Source: Clostridium sp. UBA5530
GTDB lineage: Bacteria; Bacillota; Clostridia; Clostridiales; Clostridiaceae
Assembly (NCBI GenBank): GCA_002423705.1
Contig: DINW01000064.1
Coordinates: 10,393 to 23,948, forward strand
Direction of reading: 5' to 3'
DNA: 13,556 nucleotides
Below the pieces are notes generated by a model. The model was not told the origin of the DNA. It did not search any database and worked only from the letters and a program-made list of their open reading frames with translations. Each line of letters opens with the position of its first letter. Within the stretch, counting starts at the first letter, position 1. Both the position numbers and the translations under genes were made by a program. This document shows positions 8,220 to 13,556 of the stretch, piece by piece.

Positions 8220-8265
8220 TTTCAAATTAAAAGACAAGGATTTTTCCTTGTTTTTTAATTTGAAA
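8220..8265 (+). terminator. Rho-independent terminator after the FMN-protein gene
   Basis: A 21-bp stem (arms 8220-8240 and 8245-8265), with one G-T wobble, encloses a TTTT loop. The inner stem ACAAGGA/TCCTTGT is followed by T6, and the outer AT arms extend the pairing. It begins at the base after the TAA stop. Confidence 0.9.
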
Positions 8266-8275
8266 AGAATAAAAT

Positions 8276-8388
8276 TAACATTTAATAAAGTTTAAAGTGA
8301 ATTTAAATTTATGTATCAATTATATAATAATAAATTTTATAAATTGCTATATTTATTATAGTTTTAACTTTATTGAAAATTAATGTTA
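8276..8388. repeat. Imperfect, split inverted repeat upstream of the ptb-like promoter
   Basis: TAACATT (8276-8282) and AATAAAGTT (8284-8292) recur as reverse complements AATGTTA (8382-8388) and AACTTTATT (8366-8374). The first pair of blocks is 1 nt apart and the second 7 nt apart, with about 73 nt between the arms. It may be an operator pair or chance in AT-rich DNA. Confidence 0.3.
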
Positions 8389-8412
8389 TGAAATTTGCTT
8401 TAGCAGATTGAA

Positions 8413-8440
8413 TTGACAAGGTTTTTCTATGGATTATACT
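8413..8440 (+). promoter_or_regulatory. Strong sigma-A promoter for the ptb-like-iorA-iorB operon
   Basis: A perfect -35 TTGACA (8413-8418), a 16-nt spacer and a -10 TATACT (8435-8440, 5 of 6). Transcription would start near 8447, leaving a leader of about 60 nt before the ATG at 8507. This is the best promoter match in the window. Confidence 0.8.
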
Positions 8441-8506
8441 TAAAATTAAGAAAATATTGTGTGAATTATCTTGAAATAATAAATATAGTTAGAAAAGGGG
8501 AATTTT

Positions 8507-9400
8507 ATGGTAAAGTCATTAGATGAATTATTAATTTTAGCTAAAAATAAAGAAAAGAAAACTTTATCTGTGGCAGTAGCTCAGGATAAGGAAGTACTAA
8601 CAGCAGTAAGCGAGGCTGTTAATCAAGGAATAATAAATGGAATTTTAGTTGGTGATAAGACTAAAATTGAATCTATAGCTAAAGAAGAGGCTATAGATTT
8701 GACACCTATGGAAATCATAGATGAGAAGGACATATTAAAGGCTGCAGCAAAGGCTGTAGAACAGGTTACTTTAGGAAAAGCCCAATATATAATGAAGGGA
8801 ATGTTAAACACTTCTGATTTACTTAGGGCTGTATTAAATAAGGAAGCGGGACTAAGAGGAAATGGTTTATTATCTCATGTTATGATATATCAAGTTCCAA
8901 CTTATCATAAATTGATATTCTTAACTGACGGAGGTATGGTTACATATCCTGAACTTAAGGATAAAATAGGTATAATTGAAAATGCAGTAAAAGTTGCTCA
9001 TGGTATGGGAATTGATAATCCTAAGGTAGCCCCTCTTTGTGCAGTAGAGGTAATTAATCCAGCTATGGTGGCTACCATGGACGCAGCAGCATTAACACAA
9101 ATGAATAAAAGAGGTCAGATAAAGGGCTGCACAATAGATGGTCCTTTAGCCTTGGACAATGCCATATCAAAAGAGGCAGCTCATCACAAGGGCATAGAAA
9201 GTGAAGTAGCTGGTGATGCTGATATACTGCTTGTGCCTAATATTGAGGCAGGGAATCTTTTGGGAAAATCTTTAAGTTATTTCGCACAGGGCGAAAATGC
9301 AGGTGTAATTATGGGGGCTAAATGTCCTGTAGTTTTAGTATCACGTGCAGATACAGCTAAATCAAAACTATATTCTATCGCCTTAGGTGCTATAATATAA
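8507..9400 (+). CDS. Phosphate acyltransferase, Ptb (phosphotransbutyrylase)-like
   Basis: Enzyme of the PTA/PTB family, which exchanges CoA for phosphate on an acyl-CoA to give acyl phosphate. It is collinear over its full 297 residues with clostridial and Bacillus Ptb: V-A-V-A-Q-D (22-27), I-L-V-G-D (46-50), M-K-G-M-L-N-T (96-102), V-L-N-K-E-A-G-L-R (109-117), R-G-Q-I-K-G-C-x-I-D-G-P-L-A-L-D (202-217), V-P-N-I-E-A-G-N (243-250) and S-R-A-D (279-282). The segment L-T-D-G-G-M-V-T-Y-P (139-148) has Val145 where family members I remember carry Asn. AAAGGGGA (8494-8501) precedes ATG 8507. iorA follows after 21 nt, so the acyl group is probably an aryl- or branched acyl-CoA made by IOR rather than butyryl-CoA. 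No butyrate-kinase-type gene follows. I give no symbol because the substrate is inferred. Confidence 0.85.
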   Translation: MVKSLDELLILAKNKEKKTLSVAVAQDKEVLTAVSEAVNQGIINGILVGDKTKIESIAKEEAIDLTPMEIIDEKDILKAAAKAVEQVTLGKAQYIMKGMLNTSDLLRAVLNKEAGLRGNGLLSHVMIYQVPTYHKLIFLTDGGMVTYPELKDKIGIIENAVKVAHGMGIDNPKVAPLCAVEVINPAMVATMDAAALTQMNKRGQIKGCTIDGPLALDNAISKEAAHHKGIESEVAGDADILLVPNIEAGNLLGKSLSYFAQGENAGVIMGAKCPVVLVSRADTAKSKLYSIALGAII

Positions 9401-9421
9401 AAAAATGAGGGGGTTAAGAAA

Positions 9422-11188
9422 ATGAAAAAGATAATGTCAGGAAATGAAGCTATAGCTAGGGGAGCTTACGAGGCAGGATGTGCTATAGCATCTGCTTATC
9501 CAGGTACTCCAAGTACAGAAATTCTAGAAAATTTTGCTCTATATGATGAAGTATATGCTGAATGGGCACCAAATGAAAAAGTTGGCTTTGAAGTTGCCTC
9601 TGGAGCTTCTATAGGAGGAGCAAGAACCTTGACAACTATGAAGCATGTTGGATTAAATGTGGCCGCAGATCCATTGTTTACAATGGCCTATGAAGGAGTT
9701 AACGGAGGATTTGTAGTAGTTACAGCTGATGATCCTGGTATGCACTCTTCACAAAATGAGCAAGACAATAGGTTTTATGCACCTCATGCTAAAATAGCTA
9801 TGGTAGAACCTTCAGATTCACAAGAGTGTAAGGATTTTATGATAGAAGCTTATGAAATAAGTGAAAAATTTGATACAGTTGTTCTTTTTAGAAGTACTAC
9901 TAGAGTATCTCACTCAAAGAGTATAGTTGAATTGGGAGAAAGAAAAAAAGTCGAAATAAAACCTTATGAAAAAAATACTAAAAAATATGTAATGATACCT
10001 GCTAATGCAAGATCAAAACATTACGAAGTAGAAGAAAGGTTAGAGGCTTTAAGAAAATACTCCAATAGTTGCTCTTTAAATAGAGTTGAAATGAATAGTA
10101 ATAAGATTGGTATAATAACAAGTGGTATAAGTTACCAATATGCAAAGGAAGTATTTGGAGAAAGTGCTTCATATTTAAAAATAGGAATGAGTTATCCTCT
10201 TCCAGATGAAATGATAAAAGATTTTAGTGAGAAAGTAGACAAACTGTTTATAATAGAGGAAAATGAGCCTTATATAGAAAATACAGTTAAGGTTATGGGA
10301 ATACCATGTATTGGAAGAGAAAAAATAACCAATTGTGGAGAGTTAAATCCGGAAATAATAAGAAAAGCGTTATTAGGTGAAGAAAAGGAAATAACATATT
10401 CTACAGATGTAATTGCACCTTCAAGGCCACCAGTACTTTGCCCAGGATGTCCACATAGAGGAATATACTATGCAGTATCTAAGCTTAAAAACGTTATAGC
10501 AGCAGGAGACATAGGATGTTATACATTAGGGATGATGCCACCTTTAAGCGTAACAGACACTGTTATATGTATGGGAGCCTCAGTATCAGGAGGACTTGGA
10601 ATAGAGAAGGCTAGAAGTTTAGCTGATAAAGATAAAAAATCAAAGGTATTTGCATTTATAGGAGATTCAACTTTCTTCCATTCAGGAATAACAGGATTAA
10701 TAAATTCTATATACAATAATATTCCAATTGTAACATGTATATTAGACAACAGAATTACTGGAATGACAGGCCATCAGCAAAATCCAGGAACAGGAAAGAC
10801 TTTACAAGAAAAAGTAGCTCCAATGATAGATATTGAGACTTTAGTGTTATCTCTAGGAGTAAAGAAGGAAAACTTAAGAGTAGTGGATCCATATAAACTA
10901 GCAGAAACTGAAGCAGCCGTTAAAGAAGCGTATAATAGTACTGAACCATTTGTAATAATAACTAAGCAACCATGTGCTTTAATAAAAGATGTAATAAAAA
11001 AGAGAGCTAACTTAAAATGTAAAATTGACTCTGAAAAGTGTAAGAGATGTAAGGCTTGCTTAAAAACAGGTTGCCCTGCTCTTAACTTTAAGGATGGAGT
11101 AGTATCTATTGATAAAAATATGTGTAATGGATGTGAAATATGCAAACAAACATGTAAATTTGGAGCAATAGAAAAGGTGGGTGAATAA
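9422..11188 (+). CDS. iorA: Indolepyruvate:ferredoxin oxidoreductase, alpha subunit
   Basis: Catalytic subunit of the oxygen-sensitive, TPP-dependent cytoplasmic enzyme that oxidatively decarboxylates aryl pyruvates (from Trp, Phe, Tyr) to aryl-acetyl-CoA and reduces ferredoxin. At 588 residues it is full length. The N-terminal pyrimidine-binding half shows S-G-N-E-A-I-A-R-G and Y-P-G-T-P-S-T-E (26-33) with N-E-K (51-53, Glu52 the likely TPP-contacting acid). A C-P-G-C-P-H-R motif lies at 340-346. The TPP/Mg motif runs from G-D-S (414-416) to Asn443. The C-terminal ferredoxin domain carries two 4-Cys sets: C540-x2-C543-x2-C546-x4-C551-P, and C568-x2-C571-x2-C574-x3-C578. GAGGGGGT (9407-9414) is 7 nt before the ATG. 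iorB starts 2 nt after its stop. Confidence 0.96.
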   Translation: MKKIMSGNEAIARGAYEAGCAIASAYPGTPSTEILENFALYDEVYAEWAPNEKVGFEVASGASIGGARTLTTMKHVGLNVAADPLFTMAYEGVNGGFVVVTADDPGMHSSQNEQDNRFYAPHAKIAMVEPSDSQECKDFMIEAYEISEKFDTVVLFRSTTRVSHSKSIVELGERKKVEIKPYEKNTKKYVMIPANARSKHYEVEERLEALRKYSNSCSLNRVEMNSNKIGIITSGISYQYAKEVFGESASYLKIGMSYPLPDEMIKDFSEKVDKLFIIEENEPYIENTVKVMGIPCIGREKITNCGELNPEIIRKALLGEEKEITYSTDVIAPSRPPVLCPGCPHRGIYYAVSKLKNVIAAGDIGCYTLGMMPPLSVTDTVICMGASVSGGLGIEKARSLADKDKKSKVFAFIGDSTFFHSGITGLINSIYNNIPIVTCILDNRITGMTGHQQNPGTGKTLQEKVAPMIDIETLVLSLGVKKENLRVVDPYKLAETEAAVKEAYNSTEPFVIITKQPCALIKDVIKKRANLKCKIDSEKCKRCKACLKTGCPALNFKDGVVSIDKNMCNGCEICKQTCKFGAIEKVGE

Positions 11189-11190
11189 TC

Positions 11191-11766
11191 ATGAAAGAAA
11201 CTAAAAGTATATTATTTGTTGGAGTAGGTGGACAAGGTACTATTTTAGCATCTAAGATATTAACAGAAGGACTTTTGAAGTCTGGATATGATGTAAAGAT
11301 GTCAGAGGTTCATGGAATGGCTCAAAGAGGTGGTAGTGTTACAACTCAAGTAAGGTTTGGAGAAAAAGTAAATTCACCATTGATTGAAAAAGGAACAGCT
11401 GATGTTATAGTAGCTTTTGAAAAAAGTGAAGCTGCTAGATGGATTCCTTATTTAAAGAAGGGTGGATCTTTGGTAGTAAATGACTATGAAATACATCCTA
11501 TAACAGTTTTGATAGGTGATGAAAAGTACCCTGAAAATGTAAATGAAAAACTTAAGGCATCTGTAGAAAAAGCTCTAATAATAAATGCAGCAGATATTGC
11601 AGAAAAGTTAGGAAATATAAAAGCTCAAAATGTAGTGCTATTAGGAGCCTTAATAAAAGCCTTAGACTTAATGGATATAAATTGGGAAGAAATATTAAAA
11701 TCTAATGTACCAGCTAAAGCATTTGAATTAAATAAAGAGGCAATAAAGTTAGGATTTAATGCCTAA
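11191..11766 (+). CDS. iorB: Indolepyruvate:ferredoxin oxidoreductase, beta subunit
   Basis: Small (gamma-domain type) subunit that completes the IOR complex. Its 191 residues fit the family. Signatures are G-V-G-G-Q-G-T (11-17) near the N-terminus and S-E-V-H-G-M-A-Q-R-G-G-S-V (38-50), both typical of the POR/IOR gamma domain. The start codon is 2 nt after the iorA stop, and its ribosome binding site (AAGGTGG, 11174-11180) lies inside iorA, so translation is probably coupled, giving balanced subunits. It is the last gene of the operon and ends at a hairpin shared with the convergent speA-like gene. Confidence 0.95.
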   Translation: MKETKSILFVGVGGQGTILASKILTEGLLKSGYDVKMSEVHGMAQRGGSVTTQVRFGEKVNSPLIEKGTADVIVAFEKSEAARWIPYLKKGGSLVVNDYEIHPITVLIGDEKYPENVNEKLKASVEKALIINAADIAEKLGNIKAQNVVLLGALIKALDLMDINWEEILKSNVPAKAFELNKEAIKLGFNA

Positions 11767-11768
11767 AA

Positions 11769-11810
11769 AATTAAGAGGTAGAATTCCATTAGGAATTCTA
11801 CCTCTTAATT
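11769..11810. terminator. Bidirectional terminator between convergent iorB and speA-like genes
   Basis: A perfect 19-bp stem (arms 11769-11787 and 11792-11810) with an ATTA loop starts 2 nt after the iorB stop and ends 6 nt from the speA-like stop. On the minus strand the stem runs into a T6 run (plus-strand A6, 11765-11770), a good terminator for the speA-like gene. On the plus strand only a broken T-rich stretch follows, so termination of iorB there is likely but less standard. Confidence 0.85.
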
Positions 11811-11816
11811 AATGAA

Positions 11817-13277
11817 TTATTTTACAACTTTTATATTTTCAACCTTTGGATCTTCTGTGCCTTGAACATATAATCCAACAGCTTTTAATTCTTCTACATA
11901 ATTTATTATGTCCTCAGTTATGATTTCACCAGGGCATAGCACAGGAATTCCTGGTGGATATGCCATCAAAAATTCACCACTAATTTTTCCTACACTATTA
12001 GCTAAAGGCAATGATACTTTATCACTATTAAAGGCCATTCTAGGCAATATCTTTAGCTCTGGAATAGGAGGTATATCTAAAAAATCAGGCTTCTTATCTG
12101 ATTTTCCCATATATTCGTCACTGATTTCTTTTAAAGCTTCAATAAGCTTATCCATGGCTTCTTTAGTATCACCAAAGGAACCTACTGCTAATACATTATA
12201 TAAGTCAGAAAGTTCCATTTGAATATGATATTTATTTGATAATATCATATCTAAGTCATAACCTGTTATGCCTAAGTCTCTACAAGTTATGGTTATTTTA
12301 GTTGGGTCTAAAGCAAAAACACCAGGATTGTTTAAAATTTCTTCTCCAAAACAATAAAATCCAGGAATTTTATTTATCTCTTCTCTTACATAATTAGCTA
12401 AATCTATAGCTTTGTTTAGCAACTCTTCACCATTCAATGCAATTTGACGTCTAGCACAATCTAAAGATGCCATAAGTATATAGGAAGGTGAGGTGGTTTG
12501 TAAAAGACTTAGTACCTGTTGAACTCTATTTATATCTATATGCTTAGATTTAACTTGCAAAAGGGAACATTGAGTTAAAGCACCTATAATCTTATGAGTA
12601 CTTTGAGCACATATATCAGCTCCTGCCTCTATAGCAGACATAGGAAGTTTTTCATTAAATCCAAGATGAGGACCGTGAGCTTCATCTACAATTAAAGGTA
12701 TATTATGTTTATGAACGATTTCAGCTATGGTCTTAATATCAGCAGCAACTCCATAATAAGTAGGATTTATAATCAATACAGCTTTTGCTTCTGGATGCTC
12801 TTTTAAGGTGTTTTCAACAGTATCAGCAGTAATTCCATGAGCAATACCTAATTTTCTATCTAATTCAGGTTGCATATATATAGGTTTAGCACCACTTAAT
12901 ATTATCCCAGCAGTAACAGATTTATGTACATTTCTAGGAATAAGGATAGTATCTCCTTCATTTACAGCAGACATTATCATAGCTTGTATTGCACCTGAAG
13001 TACCGTGGATGCAAAAAAAAGCTGCATCAGAACCATAGGCATCTGCTGCCAAAGCCTGGGCCTTTTTTATTGGCCCTGTGGGATGATGTAAACTATCTAC
13101 TAGCTTAAATACTGTGACATCAATTTTAAAAGGGTTTTCCCCTATAAATTTTTTGAACTCCAAATCCATACCTACACCTTTTTTATGACCAGGCACATGA
13201 AAAGGGATAGTTTCTCTATCAACATATTCCATTAAGGCATCAAATAATGGAGTCTCATTTTGATTTAATTTATACAC
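11817..13277 (-). CDS. speA: Arginine decarboxylase-like PLP enzyme (Orn/Lys/Arg decarboxylase family, short form)
   Basis: Fold-type I PLP decarboxylase, cytoplasmic, giving agmatine from arginine if it acts like Bacillus SpeA, which it resembles closely from memory along its length. The signatures, numbered from this start, are F-H-V-P-G-H-K-K-G (26-34), H-G-T-S-G-A (91-96), V-D-E-A-H-G (197-202) and S-T-H-K (226-229) with the PLP lysine at 229. The C-terminal Y-P-P-G-I-P-V-L-C-P-G-E domain is also present. It lacks the N-terminal wing domain of inducible enterobacterial decarboxylases, as expected for the ~490-residue short form. The start is uncertain. GTG 13277 is preferred because AGTAGG (13295-13290) lies 12 nt upstream and homologues begin near there. 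GTG 13289 would add four residues but has no good ribosome binding site. Lysine or ornithine as substrate cannot be excluded. Confidence 0.85.
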   Translation of the reverse strand: MYKLNQNETPLFDALMEYVDRETIPFHVPGHKKGVGMDLEFKKFIGENPFKIDVTVFKLVDSLHHPTGPIKKAQALAADAYGSDAAFFCIHGTSGAIQAMIMSAVNEGDTILIPRNVHKSVTAGIILSGAKPIYMQPELDRKLGIAHGITADTVENTLKEHPEAKAVLIINPTYYGVAADIKTIAEIVHKHNIPLIVDEAHGPHLGFNEKLPMSAIEAGADICAQSTHKIIGALTQCSLLQVKSKHIDINRVQQVLSLLQTTSPSYILMASLDCARRQIALNGEELLNKAIDLANYVREEINKIPGFYCFGEEILNNPGVFALDPTKITITCRDLGITGYDLDMILSNKYHIQMELSDLYNVLAVGSFGDTKEAMDKLIEALKEISDEYMGKSDKKPDFLDIPPIPELKILPRMAFNSDKVSLPLANSVGKISGEFLMAYPPGIPVLCPGEIITEDIINYVEELKAVGLYVQGTEDPKVENIKVVK

Positions 13278-13407
13278 CTCAATAAGCACCTACTTTCTAA
13301 TATTTAATAAAATTTACTTCAATCATAATTACTATAAAATTTTATCATATAAAAACACATAAAATCATAGTAAATTATCAAAATAAATTTCCATGAAAAA
13401 CAATAAT

Positions 13408-13436
13408 ATTATAAGTTATTGTACCTCTAAATGCAA
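13408..13436 (-). promoter_or_regulatory. Candidate promoter for the speA-like gene
   Basis: On the minus strand, TTGCAT (13436-13431) is followed after 17 nt by a perfect TATAAT (13413-13408). Transcription would start near 13401, leaving a leader of about 120 nt before the preferred start codon. The match is good at -10 and partial (3 of 6) at -35. Confidence 0.5.
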
Positions 13437-13496
13437 TAGATACAAAAATTAAAATTTTTTAGAATAATAATAAAAAAATTGGTAACAATAAGAAAA

Positions 13497-13503
13497 AGGA
13501 GGG
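13497..13503 (+). promoter_or_regulatory. Strong ribosome binding site for the last, cut-off gene
   Basis: AGGAGGG lies 7 nt upstream of ATG 13511, which is the main support that this ATG begins a real gene. A possible but weak promoter (TAGATA 13437-13442, 17 nt, TAGAAT 13460-13465) precedes it. Confidence 0.7.
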
Positions 13504-13510
13504 ATAAAAA

Positions 13511-13556
13511 ATGGAAATTATAAATGTATATGAAAGACAAAAAAAATGTAACCACA
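13511..13556 (+). CDS. Unidentified gene, first 15 codons (runs off the window)
   Basis: The frame reads M-E-I-I-N-V-Y-E-R-Q-K-K-C-N-H and is open to the window end. A strong ribosome binding site supports the start. It is divergent from the speA-like gene. I do not recognise the product from 15 residues; they show neither a signal peptide nor a membrane segment. Confidence 0.6.
   Translation, partial: MEIINVYERQKKCNH

Noticed and set aside
11908..12222. Plus-strand 104-codon frame inside the speA-like gene
   Set aside because: It is antisense to conserved decarboxylase sequence and no own signals are visible.
13290..13510. Small RNA or riboswitch in the divergent intergenic region
   Set aside because: The region is AT-rich with no compact conserved-looking structure or terminator. 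Only weak promoter elements and a ribosome binding site could be supported.

Overview
The window is a chromosomal segment of a low-GC anaerobic Firmicute, most likely a Clostridium or close relative. The grounds are its AT-rich sequence (roughly 30% GC by eye), heavy use of AGA/ATA/TTA codons, strong AGGAGG-type ribosome binding sites, sigma-A-like promoters, and a gene set typical of clostridia (pheT-zapA-U32-mutS2, a phosphotransbutyrylase-like gene, and ferredoxin-dependent iorAB). Species cannot be assigned from the sequence alone.

Left part (1-6501) is housekeeping. It holds the 3' end of pheT (phenylalanyl-tRNA synthetase beta), a long zapA-like cell-division gene whose terminator overlaps its own stop codon, then a two-gene unit of a long U32-family protein (RlhA-like putative RNA hydroxylase, with a duplicated cysteine motif) and mutS2 (ATPase plus Smr domain), 12 nt apart.

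Middle part (6502-8265) looks like a small transcription unit of a DUF523/TudS-like cysteine protein followed by an FMN-dependent 2-hydroxy-acid dehydrogenase-like protein with an N-terminal four-cysteine motif. It ends in a 21-bp hairpin terminator.

Right-middle part (8266-11810) has a strong promoter (TTGACA-16-TATACT) driving a Ptb-like acyl-CoA:phosphate acyltransferase, iorA and iorB. The likely logic is oxidative decarboxylation of aryl-2-oxoacids to acyl-CoA with reduction of ferredoxin, then transfer of the acyl group to phosphate. The acyl kinase that would recover ATP is not in the window.

Right end (11817-13556) carries a convergent speA-like arginine decarboxylase on the minus strand, separated from iorB by a perfect 19-bp hairpin probably used from both sides. 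A divergent intergenic region follows, then the first 15 codons of an unrecognised plus-strand gene. I see no mobile element, CRISPR array, tRNA or rRNA. No clearly new multi-gene system stands out. The points most worth a second look are the kinase-less ptb-like/iorAB operon with an atypical Ptb active-site segment, the Cys-motif FMN protein paired with DUF523, and the duplicated cysteine motif in the U32 protein.
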